18,763 nt of DNA from Myxococcales bacterium (GCA_018970625.1 JAGWVZ010000015.1:1-18763), one strand, 5' to 3'. Shown: positions 6,616-14,060, counted from the first letter of the stretch. The notes: generated from the letters alone by a model not told the origin. A program made the numbers and translations.

Positions 6616-7674
6616 ATGAAATACCTCTCGCTTTGCCTCGTGGTGTCGTGTGTGCTCTTCGCCTGCCATGAGTCAGGCCCTGAATGGCCAGAAGATGAGC
6701 GCGACGCGAGATCGTATCCCAAAGAGAGTCAGGGCGCTGATCTGGCCTGTGACAACGAAGACCTCCGATTTGTCGGCTCGGGGCTGTTATCCCGGTGCCC
6801 ACAAGGGCTCGATGACCTTACCTGCGAGGACCTTGGTCTGACAGGTGGGTCAATCCCCTGCGGAAACTGCGGTTTTGACCTGTCGGTGTGCAGCGGTTCG
6901 GCGTGCGGCAACAGCCTGCTCGAAGCCGACGAACGCTGTGAGGTGGATGGACAACGCGCCTGCGAGGTACCCAGCGGTAGCGCGCCCTGCACGGCGTGCA
7001 GCTCGGCCTGTGAGCCGGTCGAAGAAGCATCGTGCGGGAACGGCGTTGCGGAGTACCCGGCAGAAGAGTGTGATGGTGACGACTTCTTCATGCTTATTCC
7101 CGGCCGTGTCAGCCCGAACCTTTCGAGCTACGATCCCGCGACATTGCGCTGCGACATTTATTGTCGGGTGGACTTTGGCGATGCCCTGCCCGCAACGTGC
7201 GGAAACGGGCTCCTGGAAGGAGGCGAGGAGTGTGAACGTGACCAGAGCGGGTTCGTAGAGCAAGATGGAGTTCGCCTGAGATGCGTCGATTGTCTGCTCG
7301 AAGAGCAGCCGGGCACTTGCGGCGATGGCTTATTGCAACGCGACTTTGAAGATTGCGACGGTAGCAACTTCGCCTTCTTCTGTGAGTCGAACGGACCCGG
7401 ATGGACGGGCGATGAACGATGTAACGCCGACTGCACGGCAACGCTGGATTGCCAACCTCCGGCCGACGACACGGATGCGTCGGGATTCGGTGATACCGGA
7501 CTGCCGGACGGAGCGAGTGAGGAGACTCCGGACGGTGCCGAAAGAGAATCCAACGGTTGCTCCGTGAGCTCATCTGGCCGCGTCCAGCCAGACCTTGTAC
7601 GCTGGGTAGCACCGATGTTTCTCGGAATGATCACCTTTCGAAGGTTGGCACGTCGCAGATCGGCAGCAGCTTGA
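6616..7674 (+). CDS. Cysteine-rich lipoprotein with MYXO-CTERM-like tail, 352 aa
   Basis: The chosen ATG gives a lipoprotein signal with LFAC (Cys17) and has AGGG upstream; the frame is also open from 6541. The body has four degenerate CG(N/D)G...EECD units (ACGNSLLEADERC, SCGNGVAEYPAEECDGDD, TCGNGLLEGGEECERD, TCGDGLLQRDFEDCDG), shorter and less regular than in the neighbour at 1615-4956. An acidic linker follows (about 285-310). The end is GCS (Cys315), a hydrophobic stretch (about 327-341) and RRLARRRSAAA, the layout of the MYXO-CTERM sorting signal (TIGR03901-like). Having both an N-terminal lipid anchor and a C-terminal sorting tail is unusual. It is probably a surface protein of unknown function. 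Confidence 0.85.
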   Translation: MKYLSLCLVVSCVLFACHESGPEWPEDERDARSYPKESQGADLACDNEDLRFVGSGLLSRCPQGLDDLTCEDLGLTGGSIPCGNCGFDLSVCSGSACGNSLLEADERCEVDGQRACEVPSGSAPCTACSSACEPVEEASCGNGVAEYPAEECDGDDFFMLIPGRVSPNLSSYDPATLRCDIYCRVDFGDALPATCGNGLLEGGEECERDQSGFVEQDGVRLRCVDCLLEEQPGTCGDGLLQRDFEDCDGSNFAFFCESNGPGWTGDERCNADCTATLDCQPPADDTDASGFGDTGLPDGASEETPDGAERESNGCSVSSSGRVQPDLVRWVAPMFLGMITFRRLARRRSAAA

Positions 7675-7745
7675 CTTGGCCTGCAGAACCCGCCACAGCA
7701 GCGCGACTGCGCACGCGTCGTGCTTCTGGATTGGGAGTTTTGGTG

Positions 7746-8510
7746 ATGGTACGGTCTCTTTCTATTCCTCTCGTTTTGAGTTTGTTCGCCGTGGCATGCG
7801 CCGATGATGGGTCATCGGGCGCTGACTCCGACGCAGTCGAGCTGGGGAGCGGCTCGGACTCCGGCACGGTCGATATCGGTGATCCGCAGGACGTTGGCAC
7901 AGGCGGCACCGACGAGGGCGCCGACGTCAGCAACACGGACACGGCTGTTGAGTCCGATACCGCCGTGGAGACGGATACCGCCGTGGAGACGGATACCGCC
8001 GTGGAAACGGATACTGCCGTTCAGGAGGACGTCGTAGCACCAGAAGATACATCGGTGAGCGAAGACACGACCCCCGACGTTGCACCTCCGACAGGCGCCG
8101 TATTGACGGGTGTGGTCTCGCGCTCGGGTGATCCAGCACGCGACGGCGATGGCATCGGGAACCTGTATATCGCGGTGCTCGACAGCAACCCTCTCGCTGG
8201 ATTTGGGGGTGGTGGAGGACCGGCGCCCAATGCAGTTGGCGTGCAGTTGATTGAAAACGCTGATCTTTCGTCGACCTCGACGCGCCTTGCCTATCGCATT
8301 GAAGGCATCCCGCCGCGCGCCGAGGCCTATTACATTTCGGCGTTCCTCGACGACGATGGCAACGCAGAAGCGGGTGCGGGTGCAGAGCCTGACCGCGGCG
8401 ACCTGTTGAATCTGGAGTCCCTGCTGCCGCCGGCGCTGCCCACCCTCGTGATGGACGCTGCGAGTGGGTACGAATATGACATCGACCTGAATCAGACGCG
8501 CCCGTTCTGA
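7746..8510 (+). CDS. Lipoprotein with acidic DTAVET repeat linker, 254 aa
   Basis: The ATG at 7746 has GGGAG 8 nt upstream and starts a lipoprotein signal ending AVAC (Cys18). Residues about 19-115 are an acidic Asp/Thr/Val linker containing five copies of a hexapeptide (DTAVET type) coded by 18-nt tandem repeats. The C-terminal 135 residues form a beta-rich domain beginning GAVLTGVVSRSGD, with GIGNLYIAVLD, LAYRIEGIPPRAEAYYISAFLDDDG and YEYDIDLNQTRPF. It resembles surface-exposed beta-sandwich domains that myxobacteria put behind flexible linkers. The family is not recognised with certainty. It follows the previous lipoprotein after 71 bp and may be cotranscribed. Confidence 0.82.
   Translation: MVRSLSIPLVLSLFAVACADDGSSGADSDAVELGSGSDSGTVDIGDPQDVGTGGTDEGADVSNTDTAVESDTAVETDTAVETDTAVETDTAVQEDVVAPEDTSVSEDTTPDVAPPTGAVLTGVVSRSGDPARDGDGIGNLYIAVLDSNPLAGFGGGGGPAPNAVGVQLIENADLSSTSTRLAYRIEGIPPRAEAYYISAFLDDDGNAEAGAGAEPDRGDLLNLESLLPPALPTLVMDAASGYEYDIDLNQTRPF
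7938..8027 (+). repeat. Tandem repeat, five 18-nt units, in lipoprotein linker
   Basis: The units start at 7938, 7956, 7974, 7992 and 8010 and code D-T-A-V-(E/Q)-(S/T/E). The second and third units are identical (gataccgccgtggagacg) and the fourth differs by one base. The frame is kept, so changes in copy number would only lengthen or shorten the linker. Confidence 0.9.
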
Positions 8511-8525
8511 TTTTTCAGGGCGGCG

Positions 8526-8637
8526 GTAAAAGGTACGCGGGGGTTGGATATCGTCGGCCGCCACAAGGGCCGCCGCTACGGGGCCGCGGCTGTAAAAGGT
8601 ACGCGGGGGTTGGATATCGTCGGCCGCAACAGGGGCG
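8526..8637 (+). repeat. Direct repeat pair (36 bp exact) with REP-like palindrome
   Basis: A 36-bp sequence at 8526-8561 recurs exactly at 8592-8627. Each copy runs into a GC-rich palindromic stretch: TCGGCCGCCACAAGGGCC in copy 1, a decayed form in copy 2. The palindrome and the GGTTGGATATCG before it resemble the elements at 13962-14060 in the opposite orientation. It fills the gap between the lipoprotein gene and the carotenoid-oxygenase-like gene, where I see no gene (8511-8790). Confidence 0.8.
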
Positions 8638-8790
8638 AACGTGACGGGAGGACCTGATAACGACCCGGGATGAGGCGATTGACGGGGAGTCTTGCATCGG
8701 GATGTGAATCAGGCGAAGGAGCGTGCGGCCGTGCTCGTTGCACGGGGTCGAAGCCACCACAACCTGTGCCTGCGTACCTTCGGGGTGTTT

Positions 8791-10644
8791 ATGTCACTTC
8801 GTCGTCGGGATTTTTTGCGTCTTTCATCCTCCGCCGCGCTCTCATGGCTGGCGATTCGTCACGCTGCCGGTTGCGCCGAAGAAGACATGGCTGCGTTGCT
8901 CGCAGATACCGGTCCAGCGTTGCCGGGTCGCATACCGCTCTCTGTCATGGGCGCGACGGGTGACGAGCTCGACGTGGACCTGAAGGTGTTGAGCGGTCGC
9001 CTTCCCCGGGAGATCGCGGGACACGTGTTCGTTGTGGGAGCGTTGCCGTTCCGCGACGGGTCACCGGTCTTCAATGGTGATGGCATCGTTTACCGGCTTG
9101 ACCTGGGTCAGGGGAATGCGGGTGCCCGCCTGAAGACCCGGATCATGAAGACGCCCTGCTACTATGCCGACATGGCAACTCGCGGGAACCCGGACCATGA
9201 GTTCGTCAATCTGGGCATGATCCGAATGTCAGGCACTCTCGGTGTGCGCAATGAGTTGAACACCGCATTCACGGCGTTCGATAACCGTCTTCTGGTCACC
9301 TATGACGGAGGCCGGCCGTGGGAGCTGGATCCGGAGTCACTGGAGTTGATTACCCCGGTGGGCACAAACGCGGACTGGCGATCTGCCCTTCCCGCCGTGA
9401 TGGCCAACGGGGTATTCGCTCCGCACATGAGCAGCGCCCACCCCATCTGGGATGAGTACACGCGCGAACTGTTCACCGTGAACTATGGCATGAGGCTGGG
9501 CGAATCCATGCCGGGGTGGCTGCGTTTACTGCGGTGGGATGGTCAGACATCGGTGGAGGGGTGGGACGTTCATCTGCCAGACGGTACCCCCGTTCAGATT
9601 CTGCAGAGCACGCATCAGGTAGCGCTCACCCGCGACTGGCTGCTGTTGTTTGACACGTCTTTTCTGGTCGAAGGCGAACAGATCTTTGACCCGTCGATCG
9701 CGCACGCTCAGCGCCCGCAGACGGCGTGTTACCTGATCCGACGCAGTGACCTGACGCGCGGAGGTGGCACCATCACGGCCCGACTGGTGACGATTGACCG
9801 CGAATGTGTGCACATGACAGCCGACTACGAAAACCCTGACGGTCGGGTCACGGTGCACATCGCGCACAACACTGCGACCGACGCGTCGGAGTGGCTGCGC
9901 GAAGACGACATTCAACCGGATGGCACCCCGATTCGGCGCGAGCTGCTGGGCCTGAATCCAGCGGCCACCGACATCAACCTGATCGGTCACCATGTTATCG
10001 ATACCGACGCCGGCACTGTTGTTGAGTCCCGCTACGTCGAGCATGACGACCACACGTGGCAGCTTGCCTTCTTTACGCACCGGGGACAGACCGCGCCCGG
10101 CCGGCACGAGACGATCTACTGGAACTCGCTGGGATTTACACAGGAGACACTCACGAGGCGAATGGTCGACCTGTACGGCGACTATCCGCATCGACGAGTC
10201 CCGGTATCGTCGCTATCTTCCCGCTCAGGCTCACTTTTTCGATTCGATGTCACAGGCAGCCAGATCGTCGACGCGTGGACATTCCCCGCAGGACGTTTCG
10301 CCAGCTCACCGCAGTTCGTACCTCGGGCGGGCAGCCCGGAACCGCACAAGGGCTGGCTGATCTGCACTGTCGTGTCAGACGACACCAGCAACGCAGACTC
10401 CACGGGCGACGAGTTCTGGGTATTCGACGCGAGCGACCTGCAGCAGGGACCTGTCGCGCGTCTGGGACACCCCTCGGTGAACCTGGGCTTTACGCTGCAT
10501 ACGACCTACCTGCCTTCTTTTGGACCACGCAACAGCGACTACCGCATTCAGATCGACACCGACCACGCATCGGTGCTTGAGCACGCCGATGCCTTTGTGC
10601 AGCAGCTTTTCCGGGAGCACGTGTTTCCCCACTTTCGCGCTTGA
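8791..10644 (+). CDS. Carotenoid-oxygenase (RPE65) family protein, Tat lipoprotein, 617 aa
   Basis: These enzymes use a four-histidine Fe(II) site at the centre of a seven-bladed propeller to split a C=C bond of carotenoids or stilbenes with O2. Candidate ligands are H217 (SAHP), H275 (STHQVALT), H356 or H359 (VHIAHNTATD) and H570 (FTLHTTYLP), in the expected order and spacing. The ATG at 8791 has GGGG upstream and begins MSLRRRDFLRLSSS, a twin-arginine signal, ending AAGC (Cys28). The protein would therefore be exported folded and perhaps lipidated. It is longer than most family members because of the signal and long loops. The substrate is unknown. No carotenoid synthesis genes are nearby. 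A DUF4126 membrane protein follows 75 bp downstream. Confidence 0.88.
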   Translation: MSLRRRDFLRLSSSAALSWLAIRHAAGCAEEDMAALLADTGPALPGRIPLSVMGATGDELDVDLKVLSGRLPREIAGHVFVVGALPFRDGSPVFNGDGIVYRLDLGQGNAGARLKTRIMKTPCYYADMATRGNPDHEFVNLGMIRMSGTLGVRNELNTAFTAFDNRLLVTYDGGRPWELDPESLELITPVGTNADWRSALPAVMANGVFAPHMSSAHPIWDEYTRELFTVNYGMRLGESMPGWLRLLRWDGQTSVEGWDVHLPDGTPVQILQSTHQVALTRDWLLLFDTSFLVEGEQIFDPSIAHAQRPQTACYLIRRSDLTRGGGTITARLVTIDRECVHMTADYENPDGRVTVHIAHNTATDASEWLREDDIQPDGTPIRRELLGLNPAATDINLIGHHVIDTDAGTVVESRYVEHDDHTWQLAFFTHRGQTAPGRHETIYWNSLGFTQETLTRRMVDLYGDYPHRRVPVSSLSSRSGSLFRFDVTGSQIVDAWTFPAGRFASSPQFVPRAGSPEPHKGWLICTVVSDDTSNADSTGDEFWVFDASDLQQGPVARLGHPSVNLGFTLHTTYLPSFGPRNSDYRIQIDTDHASVLEHADAFVQQLFREHVFPHFRA

Positions 10645-10719
10645 CCACGGCGTTGCATCACCGGGACACAGTCGCTATCGAGTGCGGGTTAACTCTGCGT
10701 CTGTTGCCGTGAGGGACCT

Positions 10720-11322
10720 ATGGATGTGTTCTCCATCCTGACCAGTTTCGGACTTGGCGCCGCTGCGGGACAACGGGCACTGGTGCCCATGCTTGTGGTG
10801 GGATTGCTGCATCACACGGCATGGTTTGACCTGTCGCACGGCTGGGCCTGGCTGGGGTCGCCTGCAGTGCTCGGCGTCGTGGGCGTTCTGGCGCTGGCCG
10901 AGGTGATCGTGGACTGGTACCCCGACTCAGCGCGCGTCGCCGATGCCGCGGGTTGGGTCACGCGCACCGTCTCGGGTGTGCTGCTGGCAGCGGCCGTCAT
11001 GGGTTCACTCGAACCGACACTGGCCGAGCTGGTATGGAGTGGCGCGCTGGGCGGCACCACAGCGTTGGCGATGCAGTGGGTGCGCCACCCGCTTCGTATG
11101 TCCACGCGAGAGCTGTCTGACGGTGGCATGAGCGGAAGCGACCGCGCCACGAGTCTGGCCGAGACCAGCGGCTCTCTGTTGCTCCCCGCTGCCGCGATCG
11201 CGGCGCCCTGGGCGGTCATTCCGCTCGTTCTGGGTGGTGCGACCGTCGTGGGCGTCATGGCGTGGCTGTCGAGGTCGCTGCGGGGCACCTTGATTCGCCT
11301 TGGCGGCCTCAAGACGTCGTGA
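10720..11322 (+). CDS. DUF4126 membrane protein, 200 aa
   Basis: The sequence matches the DUF4126 pattern: FGLGAAAGQRALVPMLVVGLL at the start, a helix with AEVIVDWYPDSARVAD, TRTVSGVLLAAAVMGS, then RMSTRELSDGGMSGSDRATSLAET before the last two hydrophobic helices. About five membrane segments are expected, in the inner membrane. The function of the family is unknown. The ATG has GAGGG 5 nt upstream. Its stop overlaps the GTG of the next gene, so the two are likely translated together. Confidence 0.82.
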   Translation: MDVFSILTSFGLGAAAGQRALVPMLVVGLLHHTAWFDLSHGWAWLGSPAVLGVVGVLALAEVIVDWYPDSARVADAAGWVTRTVSGVLLAAAVMGSLEPTLAELVWSGALGGTTALAMQWVRHPLRMSTRELSDGGMSGSDRATSLAETSGSLLLPAAAIAAPWAVIPLVLGGATVVGVMAWLSRSLRGTLIRLGGLKTS

Positions 11323-11945
11323 CCAGTTCCGGTGAACAGCGTGGGTCCCTTCGCGAACAGTCCGGGACCCACGGAATCGACATCCGAGAGGAGTCGACCG
11401 CGCCGACGACCGCCCTGCCCCCATTGCTGCGGGCGAATCTGGGTCAGATCGCGCTGCGTGGAGGAGCAGTCGGGGTGATCCTGGTGTCGCTGCTTCAGGC
11501 GAGCTCGATCTTTCTGCCGGCGGTGCCGTTGACGATGGGCCTTTGCATCTGCTGGGTCATCCTGATGGGCTACTGGGTGCGACTGGGCCTGGTGGCGCCT
11601 ACCGCAGCCGCGTTGTCGTTGCGATCGCGACGAGTGCTGTTTCGCTGGACACTGCGGGTGATGTGGCTTGTTTTGACACCGCTGACGTTGAAGCTGGCTG
11701 TTGTGCCGCTGTTCGGCGTGGTGGGAGCACCGGGCGCACAGCTGGCGTTTGCAGGTCTGGTGTGGGGCTACGCGTCATGGCTTTGGCGACGCGACCAGAC
11801 GAAGCGAGGTTTGCATGTCGGCGAGTGGCTTCTGTTGAGCGCGGCGTCGGCGGTGTTTCTGGCGCTTGTGGTTACCGTCGCGCTGGCGTGGTGGCTGGTG
11901 TCGTACGCTGGCGTCACGCTGGGATGGCTGACCGGAGCGCGCTAG
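11319..11945 (+). CDS. Hypothetical inner-membrane protein, 208 aa
   Basis: I chose GTG at 11319, which overlaps the stop of the DUF4126 gene (GTGA) in the manner of coupled genes. An ATG at 11262 in the same frame would give 227 aa but would sit far inside the previous gene. After a polar N-terminus of about 45 residues there are about five hydrophobic segments (GGAVGVILVSLLQASSIF, MGLCICWVILMGYW, VMWLVLTPLTLKLAVVPLF, QLAFAGLVWGYASWLW, LLSAASAVFLALVVTVALAW), with short basic loops between them. No family is recognised. Context suggests it works with the DUF4126 protein. Confidence 0.7.
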   Translation: MTSSGEQRGSLREQSGTHGIDIREESTAPTTALPPLLRANLGQIALRGGAVGVILVSLLQASSIFLPAVPLTMGLCICWVILMGYWVRLGLVAPTAAALSLRSRRVLFRWTLRVMWLVLTPLTLKLAVVPLFGVVGAPGAQLAFAGLVWGYASWLWRRDQTKRGLHVGEWLLLSAASAVFLALVVTVALAWWLVSYAGVTLGWLTGAR

Positions 11946-11995
11946 ACGACGAGCGGCGAACGACGCAGCAGCACCGCTTCCATCGGTCCCTGTTC

Positions 11996-12415
11996 TCAGT
12001 CGGAATATCGACCTTCGACCATGACGCTGATGCGGCTGACGTCCACTGTGCGCCGGAGGTCATCGCTGAGCATGACCGATACAGTCTCCACGTCGATGTC
12101 GTGGATGCATCCCGTCTCGACATCATAAAAGTGATGATGTGGCGCGATATTGGGGTCGTATCGCACGGGGTCGCCAGGTCGCTGGAGCGTGCGCAACAGA
12201 CCTGCCTCCACGAGTCGGTTCAACGTGTTGTACACGGTCGCCTGAGACACGGCGTCTTCTGACGTTCGCACCTGTGAGAGCACGTCCTCGGCGGTGGGAT
12301 GGTCATGCCGCACGAGTACATTCGCAGCCACAATCATGCGGGGCGCCGTCGGCGTGACACCGTGGTCGCGCAGCAGGCTGCGAATCTGGGCTTCATTGAG
12401 GGTGGATCGATCCAT
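11996..12415 (-). CDS. Fur-family transcriptional regulator without CXXC motif, 139 aa
   Basis: The N-terminal winged helix has the family recognition helix (QATVYNTLNRLVEAG, residues 58-72) after HPTAEDVL. The dimer and metal domain has PHHHFYDVETGCIHDID (92-108). Fur and PerR normally carry CXXC just after HHH; here these positions are Asp98 and Thr101, with a single Cys103. This is the state seen in Irr-like and some PerR-like proteins, so the structural zinc is probably absent. It likely represses iron or peroxide genes; the ferritin about 11 kb away is a possible target. The ATG at 12415 is the natural family start; the frame stays open upstream only because it crosses the transposase. 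Its promoter lies between the ATG and the IS end. Confidence 0.9.
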   Translation of the reverse strand: MDRSTLNEAQIRSLLRDHGVTPTAPRMIVAANVLVRHDHPTAEDVLSQVRTSEDAVSQATVYNTLNRLVEAGLLRTLQRPGDPVRYDPNIAPHHHFYDVETGCIHDIDVETVSVMLSDDLRRTVDVSRISVMVEGRYSD

Positions 12416-12422
12416 ATCCGAG

Positions 12423-12451
12423 CCTATAAGCCGACGCTTACTGCGCGTCAA
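12423..12451 (-). promoter_or_regulatory. Promoter of the Fur-family gene, apparently leaderless
   Basis: On the minus strand TTGACG (12446-12451) and TATAGG (12423-12428) are 17 nt apart. Only 7 nt separate the -10 from the ATG, so transcription should start at or next to the start codon. No Shine-Dalgarno is needed and none is seen. The end of the insertion sequence is 20 bp upstream of the -35. Confidence 0.6.
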
Positions 12452-12470
12452 CCGTCTGCGGGGAATCCGC

Positions 12471-12488
12471 CAGGGCAATCGCAAAGTC
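12471..12488 (+). repeat. Terminal inverted repeat, left end of IS
   Basis: CAGGGCAATCGCAAAGTC. The transposase stop codon (12487-12489) overlaps the inner end of this repeat. Confidence 0.88.
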
Positions 12489-13788
12489 AGAAGCCGGCTG
12501 ACGAGGCGATGACCGCCCTCCTGTAGTCGAGCCTGTAGTCGCATAGCCGCCGCCTCCGAGGTAGGCTGAGCTTGTCGCCCGTGTAGGCGCGCACGAGATT
12601 GAGAGCGAATGTCCTTATGATGCCGAGGTTTGCGGCAGCGTTCCTGGTCCTCGTCCGGTTGGCATCCTGTCCGAAGGTGACGTCCAGGCACCAATGGAGC
12701 CGATTCTCGACAGCCCAATGCAGCCGGGTAGCCGCGAGCGCATCCTGTGCGCTTAGGTGTCGGCTGCTGATGTAGAGCCGACGTTCGACGGTGGTCTGAC
12801 CGCTGATGGCATCCTCGCGCTGGCTGATCACGGCGATCAGCGTTCGGATCGAGGGGAAGCGGGCGGCGGCGGGCACCCGATCCGCAAAATCGTGGCATAC
12901 GACGGCTTCCCGCACTTCGATGCGACCGTGGCCGGAATCGGTTTCCTTGTGGCTTTCGACAGAGGGCGGCTTTGCACGGTCAACCGCTCGTTTCCGAGTG
13001 TCGCTCGCGTCGTCGAAAAGCGCTGCGGTTCCATCCTGAAGTGTCGATTGATTTCCCTTCAAACCGAAAAGGTAATCGCCTCCTTTATCGAGAATGGTCT
13101 TTGCGATCTTCGTTTGACAGCCCATTGCATCAATAGAAACCAGAGCCCCCTTGAGGTAGAGCAACTGCAGCAATTCTGGGAGCGCGGTGATTTCATTCGA
13201 TTTCACATCCGTTTTCTGTTGCCCGAGCACAAGGCCGGATTCGCACGCCAATGCACTGACCATATGCACAGGTTTCTGCCCCGTTGCCCGGTCATAACTT
13301 CCCCGGTGGGTTTGCCCATCCACCGCAATCTGTCCGGAACTGCCAAGAGACTGAATCACCTCATGAGCCCACGTCAGAAACGCAGTGCGGAATGGCCCGG
13401 GGTCCATGGCCGCAAGGACTCGTAAGAAGACGTCCTGGCTCGGCGTACCATGGGTCAGGCTAAGAAACCCCGAAAGCCACGTCCGCTCCTTCTTGCCCCA
13501 GTCTTCAAGCGCTTCCGCGTCATCACAGCCGCATACGCAGCCCAACACCGCGATCACCAGGACGTTGATGACCGGATGCCGGACGCCGCGCGCCGAACGA
13601 GGGTCCGTCACCAACGACAATGCAGCGAGCAAGCGGTGAATCGCTTTGGCAGCGACCTGTGCAACGGCGTCGAGCGGCGGTGAGGGAGCCGGCATCGTCG
13701 ATAACTCTGGCCCTGCGTCCACCGCAAACCCCACACTTGCAACGTCCACCGACTCGTTCAACTCCCAGCAATCCGTCTGCACGTCCAT
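12487..13788 (-). CDS. ISAs1-family transposase, 433 aa
   Basis: This is a DDE transposase of the IS4-like/H-repeat type. The N-terminal DDE_Tnp_1-associated part has TDPRSARGVRHPVINVLVIAV. The catalytic residues appear to be D157 (IAVDGQTHRGSY), D220 (VSIDAMGCQTKIAK) and E361 (HWAVENRLHWCLDVTFGQD). The whole frame is open with no frameshift. ATG at 13788 is chosen because GAGG stands 7 nt upstream; the frame extends to 13830, giving a possible 447 aa. Probably still active, or recently so. Confidence 0.92.
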   Translation of the reverse strand: MDVQTDCWELNESVDVASVGFAVDAGPELSTMPAPSPPLDAVAQVAAKAIHRLLAALSLVTDPRSARGVRHPVINVLVIAVLGCVCGCDDAEALEDWGKKERTWLSGFLSLTHGTPSQDVFLRVLAAMDPGPFRTAFLTWAHEVIQSLGSSGQIAVDGQTHRGSYDRATGQKPVHMVSALACESGLVLGQQKTDVKSNEITALPELLQLLYLKGALVSIDAMGCQTKIAKTILDKGGDYLFGLKGNQSTLQDGTAALFDDASDTRKRAVDRAKPPSVESHKETDSGHGRIEVREAVVCHDFADRVPAAARFPSIRTLIAVISQREDAISGQTTVERRLYISSRHLSAQDALAATRLHWAVENRLHWCLDVTFGQDANRTRTRNAAANLGIIRTFALNLVRAYTGDKLSLPRRRRLCDYRLDYRRAVIASSAGF

Positions 13789-13882
13789 GGCTACCTCGCC
13801 GTCAGCCACGGCGACATGCCGAGGCAACAAGCGAAGATCATCCAGCCCGGATCACGTCAAGGCTCGCCGCACCCGGGCTCAC

Positions 13883-13900
13883 GACTTTGCGATCGCCCTG
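13883..13900 (-). repeat. Terminal inverted repeat, right end of IS
   Basis: Read on the minus strand it is CAGGGCGATCGCAAAGTC, differing from the left end by one base. It is about 95 bp upstream of the transposase start, where the transposase promoter should lie. Confidence 0.88.
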
Positions 13901-13961
13901 TCCGTCCCGTCCGATGGCAATCACGCTTGTGGTTGGCCGAGACATTCATGGGGGATCGTCT

Positions 13962-14060
13962 CGGCCGGCCTCGTGCCGGCCGACCCTGAAATCCCCACCG
14001 TTATTGAATCAAACACGCGTAGCGGCCGGCCTTGTGCCGGCCGACCCTGAAATGCCCACC
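13962..14060. repeat. REP-like palindromic element, two copies with 61-bp period
   Basis: The 38-bp unit at 13962-13999 recurs at 14023-14060 with two mismatches. Each starts with a hairpin of 8-bp arms (CGGCCGGC/GCCGGCCG) and a 5-nt loop, followed by ACCCTGAAAT.CCCACC. Just before copy 1, GGCCGAGA (13935-13942) is matched by TCTCGGCC (13959-13966). The unit is related, in reverse, to the repeats at 8526-8637. It fills the gap between the IS and the small acidic gene. Confidence 0.8.

Larger units (their letters stand above)
12471..13900 (-). mobile_element. ISAs1-family insertion sequence, 1430 bp, apparently intact
   Basis: One transposase gene nearly fills the element, and 18-bp terminal inverted repeats with one mismatch bound it (12471-12488 and 13883-13900, both starting CAGGGC). 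Size, terminal CAGG and a single long DDE transposase fit ISAs1. No target duplication is found: the 8 bases outside each end (gaatccgc and tccgtccc) differ. It sits directly upstream of the Fur-family promoter. Confidence 0.88.

Noticed and set aside
7812..8564. Minus-strand open frame of 250 codons
   Set aside because: Antisense to the DTAVET lipoprotein; repeats lengthen it by chance.
8526..8637. CRISPR array
   Set aside because: Only two repeats and no spacer series; better explained as a duplicated REP-like element.
9526..10191. Minus-strand open frame of 221 codons
   Set aside because: Antisense to the carotenoid-oxygenase-like gene, no recognisable features.
10653..10681. TTGCAT-N17-TATCGA before the DUF4126 gene
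   Set aside because: Spacing is right, but both hexamers match consensus at only three bases.
12416..12898. Upstream extension of the Fur-family frame
   Set aside because: It crosses the IS end and the transposase gene; the family start and a promoter are at 12415-12451.
12757..13425. Plus-strand open frame of 222 codons
   Set aside because: Antisense to the transposase, which has all DDE residues.
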